Part shown: positions 1-11,184 of the stretch, in pieces
Position numbering within the stretch: position 1 is the stretch's first letter
How the letters are laid out: each line of letters begins with the position of its first letter
Source: Archilochus colubris
Lineage: Eukaryota > Chordata > Aves > Apodiformes > Trochilidae
Direction: 5' to 3'
NCBI GenBank assembly: GCA_023079485.1
Contig: CM041083.1
Span: 167,917,400 to 167,981,399, forward strand
Length of the DNA stretch: 64,000 nucleotides
Position numbers and translations under genes: made by a program
Notes under the pieces: generated by a model
Told to the model about the DNA's origin: nothing
What the model saw: only the letters and a program-made list of their open reading frames with translations
Database searches by the model: none

Positions 1-3000
1 CAAGGAACACAAGCAGCTGAGCCACACCCTGCACTTTATTCAGAATTATATGTTTTCCTTACTTTTAACTTGGGAATGCTGGCTCATCAGAATGCTCTTC
101 TGTTTGTATTACTGGTGGGTGGCTACATATTATACATGTATAAATTATGCATAAGCATTTGACACCTGAGTAGTGGATCTATCTTAACCAATGTAACAGG
201 CTCAGAAATTTTTGATATGAGCATACACTGTCTAGTGTGCTAGTATGTGAACATCTTCAATGCAAGGTAAGTGGAATTGTTTTAAATAAGAACATATCTA
301 AAATTTTCTCAACTTACAAAACTAATCTTTTAATAATTTTTTTTTCCAGAACTGATTATGCTTAGGCAGTTTTCATAGTGAGGAATTAGTTAGAATCCCC
401 TGTAGGAATTTGAATGCTTACTGTACATTTCTTAGTAGCTTCACAAGTGAAAAAAAAACTCAGTAAATAATACTCCTAATCACATAAAAAATCTAACTCA
501 CGAGATGCCAGAGAACCTCACATGCAGTTTGAGTTACAAATACCTAAGTTCCATTACAAGTTCAGTTTTATCTATAGTTTTTCATTCATGGAAAGAAAAG
601 GGGAGGTGATTGCCAAGAAAGTCAGATTGATCTGAGACTACTAGTTTCAAATTCTTTTTTTATTAGTTCCTAAGTTAATTATTTAGGTATCCTTGAGAAT
701 CTTCTTATCTTTATTATTTTTAAATCTTTCTTACTCTTAAATTTGAAAAATTTGAATTCTGGGCCAACTACTTAGAGTCCTTACTGGAAACAACTCTCAC
801 TGGAAAGAAGTGTGAGAGGAAAGTCCTGAATTATGAAATATACAAGTGCAATCATAAACAGGTTCCCCTTCAATGAAGCCAGTAAAGTGAATGGGTACAA
901 GTTTTCTGTGTTATAATTGTAGATGTAAAAGGAAGAAATATCCTTCTAACTAATCTTAAGAAGAACAGAAAATAGTCAAAGCTCCTGTCTTATATACAGA
1001 ACATTTTTGTCGAGTGTCAGAAAACTAATTTTATCAAAGTTAAGGTGGAAACAGTTTAAATACTCCATTCAGCAAAAGGTTTTGCCAGTGGTATCACTGA
1101 GCTATGATTTTCCCTTGTGAATACACAGCCAAACTTATTTTAGTTTCCCATTTCCAGACATGAAAGATTTAGAGGGATTTTTTTTTTAATTTTTCCTATT
1201 GAAGAGGAAAATATATTATGAATATGTTCAGTCAGCTGAGACAAGAATCTTACCCAAGTAAATATAAATATATTTTTAGGTCTTCCAAATCAAAGTCTTA
1301 TTTAATAGTTTCCAGAAATGAATATATTCACAGATGAAAAGTGACTATCACATTTAGAGAAGACAAACACAATTTTCTCATCTGTCTTTACAGTTAACTG
1401 ATTATTCTAAATCTTTTGATGTTGATACTTCCTTCCCTTCAAAATCACAAATTTCTCTCTAGTTCTGCTAAAACTAAATCCAAAAGCCCACATAGGTGTG
1501 TAGCATTCCCTGTACCTAAATTCTGTTATTTCAAATCCAGCTGGTTCTGCTTATGCCTATAGACACTTTGAAACTGATGCACCTTGTCTAGAATCTGGAC
1601 TTCAAAGCGAAAACTGTGTCATAAAAAAATTCAGTGCTTCAGATCAGGTAAACTTTTAAAATCCACTCTGAATAAAATAAAAATAAAGCTTTATTTTTGA
1701 ACTCAGCTTTCTCTTTGAAGTCTGGCTTCAATCCAGTCTTAAAGAATCTGTCAGCAAAGCCAGCAAGTTTTGAGCTGGAGGCTTGATTACTGCAGGCTAT
1801 CTCTCCTCAGCTCAACCCATAGGGATTTACTTGTATGCAACATCCAACTGACGTGACCATCACTATTCCTCCTCCTCAGGAGCAAACTCATGGAATCCAC
1901 TGCATAGAATAAGGAGAAAAAGTAAGAAAATAGACCAAAACCTGACAATTTTGAATCAGAGGCTTTTTAGTGTTCTCTTAGTGTACTCCCACTTTTACTC
2001 TTCTTCATCGATTTTAAAAGAGAGGGGTTAAAAAAAAAATCAGAGATCTGTGGAACCCAAATAGGGGTCTCCTCTTCAAAATAGCTTTGTATCAAGTACT
2101 TTGTGATAGCTCCTTGTTCACTGCGTTACCTCCCACTGCTGAGTGATTCCCAGCTCCTGGAGCTCTAGTCTTGACTACATGAGAAAATTTGTTGAAAGAA
2201 CTACAGCTAAAACCTTTGATGTGAGATTGTAAGGCTCCTACTACTGCACTTACAAAAAGAAAAAAGGAAAAAAAAATAAAAAAGCTATGGTACAGGATGC
2301 CTGTACCATAAGTATTTCAGATATTTTTGGTCACAGAAGCTAAGTAAAACTAAATGTTCTTTTTTGTTGTTGTTAGCATAGTAAGATTTAAGTGTAAGCT
2401 TTAAGAAATAGAATATTTGGTTTACATTGGTTCAGCTTCTGCACTCTACAAGGGTATTACTCTTCTCACCAGTAGAAGCTGAATTGCCTTCTGTTTTAAT
2501 TCTCTTTTGTAAAACAGACTTTCTTCATGTATTACCTTTGGCATGATGTTGATTCATGGAGAACGAAGGCTGCTGTTGAGAAGGAGCATGAAATGCAATG
2601 AGGTCCAGAAGAGGCATAATGAAGGGGCAGGACTCTTCTATAGTAATAGGGCAGCTTGAGAAGATATGTCAACAGTGAACTGAACAGGGAAAAATTTTTT
2701 GTCTTCACTGTGGTAAACCAAAATGCTTTGGGTTTGGGTGAAAGTAAAATGATATGAAAAAACATTTTCCCCTCTCATTTTCTGAAGAAAAATGAAAATA
2801 TTTCAGCAAGTTTCTAAGATGCCTTCTTTTGCAGCTACTGCATTTTCCACTAAGTTAAAAAATAAGCAACAGCAGCGTTAAGCTGTAGGACTATACTATC
2901 CTTTTTTAATAATGTTCAAATAAAATGTATTCAAGGACTGTATATAATACATTACAGTTTAAAAATTTAGACAGCTATATTTTCTGTCTTGTCTTCATGT

Positions 3001-3080
3001 CAGAGAGTTAACTTAAAAGATACAAGATCATGTTAAGGGTATGAAAAGTAACTAAAATATTTGAGTAAAATTCACTTCTA
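1..3080. other. Gene-free unique sequence
   Basis: No open frame here has a recognisable domain, and no repeat family is recognised. The stretch is AT-rich with short A and T runs, for example an A-rich patch at about 2255-2284. Its one structural item is the hairpin at 2286-2310, listed separately. It could be intergenic or intronic. Confidence 0.6.
2286..2310. repeat. Perfect 11-bp inverted repeat (hairpin)
   Basis: TATGGTACAGG at 2286-2296 is followed by a 3-base spacer (ATG) and its exact reverse complement CCTGTACCATA at 2300-2310. Pairing stops at the next base on each side. An A-rich run lies just upstream. The match is seen directly; any role is unknown. It is too short and isolated for a typical miRNA precursor and may be a chance or replication-generated palindrome. 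Confidence 0.85.
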
Positions 3081-3084
3081 TGCC

Positions 3085-3680
3085 AGGCAAGATCATGGGG
3101 AAGATCCTCCGGAAGGCTCCTCTAAGCCACATGTTAAATGAGGAGGTGGTGCTGTCAATCAGCATGGTTTTACCATGTCAGGCAAATCATGCCTGCAAAT
3201 TTGGGTGGCCTCTTACAATAGAGTCTCAGCTTTGCTGGACAAAGGGAGACCAATTGATGTCATGTACCTGAACTTGAGCAAAGAATTTTCCTGTCCAACT
3301 TGGCATCCTGATCTCTGAATTGGAAAGGTACGGATCCAATGGATGGGCTGCTTGGTGCATAAGGAACTGGCAGGATGGTTGCACTTTAAAGAATTGCGGC
3401 CAATGCTGAATGTCTAAAGGGAGACCAGTGACAAGTGGTGTTCCTCTAGAGACAGGACTGGCACCAGTGCTGTTCTTTGTTGGCAACATAGTGAGTGGAA
3501 TTGAGTGTACTCTCAGCTAGTTTGCTGACAACACCAAACTGTGCGGTTTGGCTGATACACTGGAAGGAAGGGAGGCATCCAGAGAGACCTTTAGAGGCTT
3601 GAGAGGTGGGCTCATGCCAACCTCATGAAGTTCAACAAGGCCAAATGCCAAATACCATAAGAAAGAGCAACTAAGCAAAA
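3085..3680 (+). mobile_element. CR1 LINE fragment, ORF2 reverse-transcriptase relic
   Basis: The plus strand encodes broken pieces of the CR1 ORF2 reverse transcriptase, the enzyme that copies CR1 RNA into DNA at a nicked target. Reading through frameshifts and stops, the stretches RPVTSGVP (about 3422-3445), GIECTLS, FADNTKLCG (3521-3547) and DTLEGRE appear in the order seen in bird CR1. The FADD catalytic motif reads FADN, and a TAG stop at 3518-3520 sits directly before it where a lysine is usual. The upstream part (about 3085-3300) resembles the CR1 segment just before the fingers/palm. The element is truncated at both ends, with no 3' UTR or octamer tail nearby. It is an inactive old copy. 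The right-hand edge is uncertain; similarity fades after about 3660. Confidence 0.88.
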
Positions 3681-3689
3681 AGCTGAACC

Positions 3690-6600
3690 AGATGGAAAAC
3701 CTGACCATCTGTTCTCCAATGAAGCTGAGGGTGGTGGTGGTGGGGGGATGGTAGTGTCTGAGACTGGAGTGTGTATTTCAAGATTTACCCTCAGTTCCTT
3801 CTGGAGTTAAAGAAACAAACTAAGCACCCCAAAATGACCTTCAGGGCTGTGCTGGTGATAGAAATATTTTCTTAAACTGAAGTAAATTTAAGCAATATGT
3901 ACCTAAAATGAAGACACACTCTTCCCCTTTTGGATTTTCAGAAGTTTTCTTTCTGTATATATTTAAATCTTTCTGTAGAAATGAAAGGAAATAAAAAATT
4001 TTAGCAAAGGTGATTAAGCAGCGCTCAGTTAATAATAATTCTTGCATGTGTTCAAGTGGTTATTAAGCTTAAAATATGTTATGTTGAAACATTCTAGAAG
4101 GCAGAAAAGAAATGTTGTTAGTAACACCTACAAATCTTGTAAAAAATAAACAAAACTGTGATGTGTTTTATGCTGAATGTTGTGTATTACTTGGTTTCTT
4201 AATAACAACATAAATGTTGCAGGAGCTTCCTTAGGTATGCAAAAAGGTGGAAAATAGTCTTCAGGGTCTCAAATGGCATAAATACAGAGAGCTAGACAAA
4301 AAGTAAGAAAAAATAGATAATTTCTGCAGAAATTAACCTGCTTCCCTTGAGTTAGCATGGCAGAAGCATCTTTTTTGGGTACTTGAATAGCGACAAAAAA
4401 AGTGGCAGAGGGAAGAAGGCAACAAAAATTTGCATTCAGGTAAGTGAAATAGGGGTAATAATTTTGGTGGGTTTTTTTGTTTTGTTTTTTTCCTGTAAAT
4501 TCATTCATATGACAGAATAGTTATGGCTATGACAAATTCTGGTTCCCCAGATTAGAAACTTGTGCTGTAAGTTTTGCCCCTGTGTGTCTCCTTTTTGCTT
4601 GTTTTATCTTAAAACTTACCTTTATGAAGGCCATGTACCAGGTTCAGTGTGGCTGTACTTGGCATCTGACTTAGCTGAGGATGCATCTACATTTCAAATG
4701 GATAGTGCTCAGAGGCAAACTAGCAAACATAAAGTAAGTCCTGGTTCCTCATCTAAGGCTTCTTCACTTTTGCTTCTCAACTAGTTCAAGAAAGAGCAGT
4801 GCCTCAGAACTCTCCCAAAGGGTGAGTCAGTCTATGCATTTAAGGCTCCTAAATTCATCACACTGGATATTAGTTGAAGTCTTCATCTGTGTCATACAAA
4901 AACCAGGTTATGATATACAGCAGTATTAGATATATTTTTTAAGAGAATGAACTGGTTATCCTGTACAGTAATCTGAAGTTCAAACAGGACACTTCACTCT
5001 TACAAGTCTTACAGGTTTTTTTGGTTTGTTGTTTTCCATGAGAATCAAAGGGTTAATTAGACAAAGTGGCTTTGTATACAGTTGTATAACATAACTCTTC
5101 TCAAAGCATACAAAATTATTATGTGACAAAAAGGAAATAAAGGATGATACAATTTTTGCACTCTCTATTCAACAGGAAATGCCATAGATTCCACCTCTAA
5201 ATGGTTCTAAAGGGCAAGGATAGCACACGCTAGACTTTTAAAGGCTATTAATCAGCTCCCATTGATTTCAGTGGGAGACAGATATTTAAATACCATTACA
5301 ATTTTTGTCTGATATAGTCACACATTTATTAATTACAAGGATGGTAGAATAATTAGTTAGAGAACAAAAGGAATAAAGATTTGAGCCTGCTTCAGTTAGT
5401 TTCTAAGTATTTGCATGTCTCTAAAATATAAACAGTTGTAGAGAATCACATGCTATTGTTAGGACTCAAGGTGAAGTATGAAGTAATATGCATTTAGCAT
5501 ATCAGAATTTCTTTTCTACTCCTACTTATACAAATAGATCACTTCTGAATATGTTTGTTAATGCTATGGTTTATCAATATACTAGTATTTTCACAAGTAT
5601 ATATTAGAATAAGTTACCAGACCATCTATCATTTTGCATTAGCAAAGATTGATAAACGAGGAATTCTTCGATGAATGTGAGTTTTTTAGGCCAAATGAGA
5701 TTTGAAGGATGACAGTGTTGTGGTGCCATAATACATTTATAGAACTGAGAAATATTTTAAGCTGGGTGTCGTTTCTGTGTTAAAATTAAGAAATCTAAGA
5801 CAGTGAGAGGAAAATGACAAGAAATAGTTCTTGAGAATGTCATGTTCCAGTGGGCTTGACTTTTAAGCGTCTCTGTTCTCAGTGCCTTACCTCAGCAGGA
5901 GAGGATGGGAGAGCCAGAAAATCAGAATAATAATAGGAAAATTTTATCAGTGGAGCTACAGTAGGGCTAAATGCAATTTTATAATGCCTATACTCTTACC
6001 TTCAGACATTTTTTGCTGTCCTTAGCTCCCATCCTATTCTGAACTGACAATGCTATCCTTTCAGTTCTCAGCATAACAGTGAAGGCAAAGAGGGATGATG
6101 TAGCTGAAGACTATAATCATTAACATCCACATGATTCAATCTTATCTTGGTTTTGCTTAAGCTACCAGCAAGGCACTCAGTATATCACTACATCAAAATT
6201 TGCCAGAAAACTCCATTAAAAAAATAATCTCTAAGAATTTTTATAACTAACAGTAAAGGGTACCTCAATGTCTATTTCAAAGCTGATTTGATGAATACAG
6301 AAAAGGTCAAACTAAAAATAACTAGACTGAATCAGTTATAAGTGTAGTAACATATGCCTCATTTAATAATGAACTCTAAATTTGCTCTGCAGTTTAAGTA
6401 GTATCATGAATGCTAATTCTGACAGTGAAGGGTTATGAACTACCTGTCTGCTCTAGTCTGGCACAAGGTCAGGCAGTTATAAAACTAATGAAAACCCTGA
6501 TGTACCAAAAGGTGGATGATTGACACGAGTGTGCTAGCTGAAGAAAGTGCTGAAGAACTCTGCTGCATTCAAAATGACAGTGTCCTGAAACACAGTTTAC

Positions 6601-7335
6601 AACACTCCATTTGTTTAGCCCAAGTGTAGCAATAAGCCCAGGTGCTTATTTCCTACATCAACAGTGCCAGAATTCAGGGCACCTTGTGTTAAACTTTTAC
6701 ATGCCAATCACCAGGGAATTTTTTCTGATATGGTTTGTGATGATCAGCCTAAGGCCATTATATTCTGAGTATATGGTTATGCTCAGAATGACTTTTTTGT
6801 ATGTAATTCAGAGCATTGTGAAAGGATAAAAAGGAATCGTAGTTAAATATTTGTAAGTGAAGAAAGCATAAAGCTGTAAAACACGTAGCTATTAATGTTA
6901 AAACTGGTAATTTGAAAGTGTTTGAAAAACCTGTGTTCTTCCATATGCTGGGAAAACCTTTGTTCCTTTCACCTCCATCTGTGAACTTATCTTCCAGACC
7001 TTTGCCTATTGTATGACTAATTTTCATCCATTTATTTCTGTCTTAGACCAGTCTGGGGTGCTATGATTATGTTTATTTAATTTTGAGCTTTCTGTATGTA
7101 ATGAGATGTTTTTAGAACTTAGAGATATTTGTCAGCACAGCATAGTTACCTAATCAGATATAATGGTTATCTGAGTGAACAGAGTTAGAAAACAATTAAA
7201 CAGCAATAGTTAATTCAGTAACATTGAGAATATCCAGCAGGTAAAAAAAACATCTTTTTTCTTGAAGTATGGTGCTTGTTGAGACAATTCATTCACTCGT
7301 AATTATTTTCTGAGTGTCTGAATTCTTAAGGGGTA
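3690..7335. other. Gene-free unique sequence with one old repeat
   Basis: No coding region is supported. A G/T-rich patch (GGTGG units) at about 3728-3750 follows the CR1 relic. The only repeat recognised is the dispersed ancient element at 5231-5300. The remainder is AT-rich without recognisable structure. Confidence 0.55.
5231..5300. repeat. Ancient dispersed repeat with CTCCCA...TGGGAG core
   Basis: The core (about 5256-5277) contains CCCATTGATTTCAGTGGGAG, flanked by TTTTAAAGG on the left and ATATTTAAATACC on the right. This matches an old interspersed motif that I remember from bird, turtle and crocodile DNA. A diverged second copy in the same orientation lies at 37810-37886. The family name is not asserted. 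The pairing of the two copies in one window is the main support. Confidence 0.5.
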
Positions 7336-7340
7336 GATAT

Positions 7341-7397
7341 TTATGATCCTTTCCAACTCAAACCGTTCTACTATTCTATGGTTCTATGATTCTATTA
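7341..7397 (+). mobile_element. CR1 LINE 3' tail with octamer repeats
   Basis: The extreme 3' end of a CR1 is seen: GATCCTTTCCAACTCAAACC followed by ATTCTATG, GTTCTATG and ATTCTATT units at about 7373-7397. CR1 elements end in such 8-bp repeats rather than poly(A), so this gives orientation (plus) and the 3' boundary. Only about 55 bp survive, the usual strong 5' truncation. Confidence 0.85.
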
Positions 7398-7399
7398 TC

Positions 7400-8290
7400 T
7401 AAGGTACAAAATTGAGACATTAATCTGGATTATATGGATTTTGTGATTTATAGACATTCTGGTCCTGTAATGACAAGGTGTTGAATAGGCAAGACATGAG
7501 ATTCTTTTATCTTAGTAGAAAGAGAGTTCTGTTAAACAGAGAAAGGAAGATGTTTGAGTCCCATATGATACTTCTCAGCTTTAGGCTTGTTGTAGTCTTG
7601 ATGGCTGGGCAAATGTCTGTAAACCTGTATAAGTATTGCATCAGTCACCTCATCAAGTGTGTCTACATGTCAGCTTCTTTTTTTCATTTGGCTAGTTTAT
7701 CTATGAGATGGCATTTGAACAACTCCTTTTTGATGAGTGTTCAGTTACAGTAATTAATACTACTATAGGTAAGATGCATGATTACTAGGAACACATTATT
7801 TTAAAACCATTTTGTTAGTTAAAATATACCCCAGGATGCTTTCTATAACAGGCCATGTTTCTGACTCTAACTCTAGTACAAATCATGTTTTACCGAAATT
7901 TCCCAACCAGTCATTTTTAACTATCAGAACTGCTAATCTTTTGTTTCAAAAGGATACTATGCAAAAATAGCTTTTACATGGGTCATGGCTAGAAATATAC
8001 AGAAATAGTCATACTTCCATACTGGAATCATATATACATACATGAAACACAAGATCAAGTAGATTTTCTAGATATGTGTTCTATATAGAAATAATATTTT
8101 TTATACTGACACAGCAGCTATACTAAGTGTACACTGACATTTCAACAGAGAAGATGAATAAGCCTAAAGGAACTGATTTTGCTTGACCAAACTGGGGAGA
8201 CCATGATATTGCTCTTCCAGTCACACAGTAACTTGATGGAGACATGACTGAAAGCTAAAAGAACTTCTATTATATACATATTTTGTCTTC
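7400..8290. other. Gene-free unique sequence
   Basis: Nothing beyond AT-rich unique DNA is recognised between the CR1 tail and the solo LTR. The 91-codon open frame at 7478-7753 has no motif or context that supports it. Confidence 0.55.
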
Positions 8291-8397
8291 CATTACTGTA
8301 GCGGGAGGAGCCTTTCTTGCTCCTGAGGCTTGACGAGCTGCTGGCCTCTCCATGCCTTGCACCAGAGCGAGCTCTCTCTGTGGGTGTGTGTCCCACC

Positions 8398-8403
8398 TTT
8401 ATT
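8398..8403 (-). promoter_or_regulatory. AATAAA polyadenylation signal in solo LTR
   Basis: AATAAA is read on the minus strand about 100 bp before the LTR's inferred 3' end (8297). It supports LTR identity and orientation. Whether it works in the host is not known. Confidence 0.5.
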
Positions 8404-8425
8404 GGCCCCCTGGTAATAGGGGGCC
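8404..8425. repeat. GC-rich 8-bp perfect hairpin inside the solo LTR
   Basis: GGCCCCCT and AGGGGGCC pair perfectly around a 6-base loop (GGTAAT). Retroviral R regions often have a stable stem near the polyadenylation signal, and this one directly adjoins AATAAA on the minus strand. Confidence 0.8.
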
Positions 8426-8509
8426 TGCCCTAACCAGGCACAGGTGGACTCACACCCACTCTTTGGCAACTCGAGGCACCTGGTTTATCTTGTTTCTCTA
8501 CACATTACT

Positions 8510-11120
8510 CCTTACGTCATCCTTCTTCCAGGCATGCCAACCTGTAGAAGTTCTACAAAAGGTACTCCTTGTAAACATATACTCTCTTTAAAGCTGTCAT
8601 TACTCTTTGATAAAAGTAATTTTTTTTGTGTGTGTGTATCCCCCTAGATTATCCTCTGTTCGATTTATTTCTGCAATGGCAGCATATACTCAGTATTTTT
8701 CAGGTTTTTTCTTTTCTAGGGATTTTTAGATTCATCTAGTTGTTCTTATGTTTGTTTGTATAACATGATGTAAAGTGGAGCTGACATCTAATTCAGTCAA
8801 AATACTGATAGAAAGACCAAGAGTACAATCTACTGATCAGTAGAAACTATAATTCTCTAGCTTTTGAGATGCTGTAAATAGAACACAGTGTCTAACTTTG
8901 AATCTCCCAGTTCAGCAAGTTATCAACATCTACTGCATGGAGTACCAACAAAATAGGTATCTAGAGCACAGGATGTACATGGAGAAGCTGAGGGAAGGGG
9001 GTTTGTTTGAGCTGAAAAAGAAAAGCTATGGGAGGATGTGATTTCAGTCTTCCTTCTCTGTCTAAAGGGGATTAAAAGGAAGATGGAGCCAGGTTCTTCT
9101 CAGAGTGTCACAGAGAAAGAACAGGAAGCAAGAGTAGCAACAAAGGAAGTTCCAGCTAGATACATGCACTGTATTTATCACAAAGAATGGTTAATTCTGG
9201 AACAAATCACTTGGGTAAAAACTGGATGAAGGTTGAAGTAACTTGGTCAGATTTCAAAACTGACCTTTGAACAGGAGGTTTTACTACATGAAGTCCAGAG
9301 TTCCCTCATAGCTTAATTAATTCTAGGAAGCCTAATGATAAGTGTCATGGAATTATTGGCCTTGAATGATGGATAAACCATCTATGTAATGTTCCCAATG
9401 AGCTAAAGATATAACTGGAGTTTAAGAAATGAAAACAGCCGGAGGTAACAAAAAGTAAGAAAAGGAAAATGAATAAAGCATTCCTTGTATTTGTATTGTG
9501 CTTTTCTATGGCCAGATGCTTTTCTATGGTCAGATGCAATGCAATTCAACCCTTCTGAGATTTGCAAACATGAATTTATTGCTACTGAATCCCACTATAC
9601 TAAATATATAGTGGTGACAGTTTTTAACCTCAAAATCTAATTACTAAAATGCATTTTCACATAGTAGTGAAATGCAAGATTCATGTTGGTCACATGCAGT
9701 CATAATGACTGAATCAGAAAAACAACATTTATTATTATTTCAGCACATGGAAAAATCAAGATTTGTACAAAGTTGCTGACCACAGCAGATATTCACAATG
9801 ATTCAAGGTAAAAACATTTAGCACAGATGTTTCTGTAATAGTGATGCACTCAGAAAATTCAATGTTCAGTGGTCCATGACACATTTCCTGTCTATGTGGT
9901 GTATGTTGAGTAATTAATATAAAAAAAAAATTGAAGGAACCTAGTCTGGACAAAGCTTATCTACTTGAAGGTTACAAGGGACAGGAAAGAGTATGGTTTA
10001 TGCTTATATGATACATTTTCCCCTAGCTTTGTTCTAGGGATTTGGATTTTGGTTTTATTTACTTGCTTACTTGCTTGCTTGACTGACTGCTTTTTAGGAC
10101 AGACATTATTTATCATGTGATGTTTCATTGTGTGCTGAGCAAATGTAAACAGGTAATCAGCCATGTTGGAGATCTCTTTCACCTTTCAGCAATATGAACA
10201 AGGCTTCAGATCTGTTCAAAAAAATTGGGATTGCTTGCCAATCCTTTGATATTTGTAGTAATCTGAATGACAGAGTGTGCTTTCCATTAAAAAATGATAA
10301 TTTTTTTAGTTGTCCTTAGAAATCACAAACACTGGCTTGTGAGAACTGAGGGATTTATAGAATATTCTTGGAAGAGGAGGAAGGGGAGAAGTGAGAGTGT
10401 AGGGATGTAAAAGACCATATAAAAATTCCAGAGAGTAAATTAATATGGGGATGAATTATATCAGATAGAAACACATGACAGAGAAAAGGCAATACAAGAG
10501 AAACCTGGGCATCAAATGGGATTATCAGACAAAATACTCAATTTAGAGAAAACAGGCTAATGGAGAAACCAGTGGTGGAAGATGTTGGAGCATGCTGCTA
10601 ATTTCAACCAAATAAAAGAAGAAAATAAAAACCATTGTATGACCAAGTACTAGAAGAAGGAAGGTTATGCACAGAATCTCTATAATAATTCACTTCATTA
10701 TCCCATCTCAACTTTATATCCTGGTCTCTTCATTCTGCTACAGGAATAGTAGCAGGATACCTTACCTATTACAAACAGCTCTGATATCACACTGCAGAAA
10801 TAGGTGTAGCTCTATGTCATCAAATTCAGGCTCTTGCTTGACTTAAAAAAAAACTCTTTATCCTATTTTTCTTTTTTCTGCCAAAAAAGTATTCTCCTGA
10901 GAATGTGTTACAATATTCAATAACAGACATGGCTGATGTTGAAAAGGACCACACAAAAGAGAGCTCCTAAAGCTTTCTATTCTTTTTAACTGTTAACAGT
11001 AGCAGTAAGAGCAGTGACGATGGAATTGAAAAACCAGAGATAATTTATTCTTTTGCTTTTCAAGATCTGAACTTTCCATGTAACTTAGTCCTCATTCATG
11101 ATCCAGAGAAAGCTGATCTT
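8510..11120. other. Gene-free unique sequence
   Basis: No gene or interspersed repeat is recognised. It includes a short tandem duplication at 9499-9536 (an 18-bp unit with GCTTTTCTATGG, two copies) and a CTTG/CTGA-type run near 10070-10092. These are local slippage products. Confidence 0.55.
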
Positions 11121-11123
11121 AAA

Positions 11124-11124
11124 T

Positions 11125-11165
<41 letters not shown>

Positions 11166-11182
11166 CAGACAGATAAATAGAT
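11124..11182. repeat. (GATA)n microsatellite with GACA units
   Basis: About ten uninterrupted GATA units are followed by GACAGACAGATA and then a degenerate AATAGATA end. Compound GATA/GACA tracts are the Bkm-type simple sequence. The length is likely polymorphic. No gene adjoins it. Confidence 0.95.
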
Positions 11183-11184
11183 AC

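Larger units (their letters stand above)
8291..8508 (-). mobile_element. Short solo LTR (ERV, 6-bp TSD) with target-site duplication
   Basis: A 206-bp GC-rich block at 8297-8502 begins TGTAG and ends CTACA, a perfect 5-bp terminal inverted repeat. It is flanked by an exact 6-bp direct repeat CATTAC at 8291-8296 and 8503-8508. A 6-bp duplication is typical of ERVK/alpha-beta type retroviral integration. Minus orientation is chosen because AATAAA (a possible R-region polyadenylation signal) is present on that strand, read from 8403 to 8398. A perfect hairpin (GGCCCCCT at 8404-8411, AGGGGGCC at 8418-8425) sits beside it. No internal retroviral sequence adjoins, so this is a solo LTR left by recombination. 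CpG content and intact ends suggest it is the youngest insertion in the window. A non-autonomous DNA transposon is the less likely alternative. Confidence 0.8.

Noticed and set aside
2255..2310. miRNA precursor at the 2.3-kb hairpin
   Set aside because: The stem is only 11 bp; pairing does not extend outward as a precursor requires.
8142..8647. Overlapping open frames on both strands at the solo LTR
   Set aside because: They exist because the GC-rich LTR has few stop codons; the region is noncoding regulatory LTR sequence.
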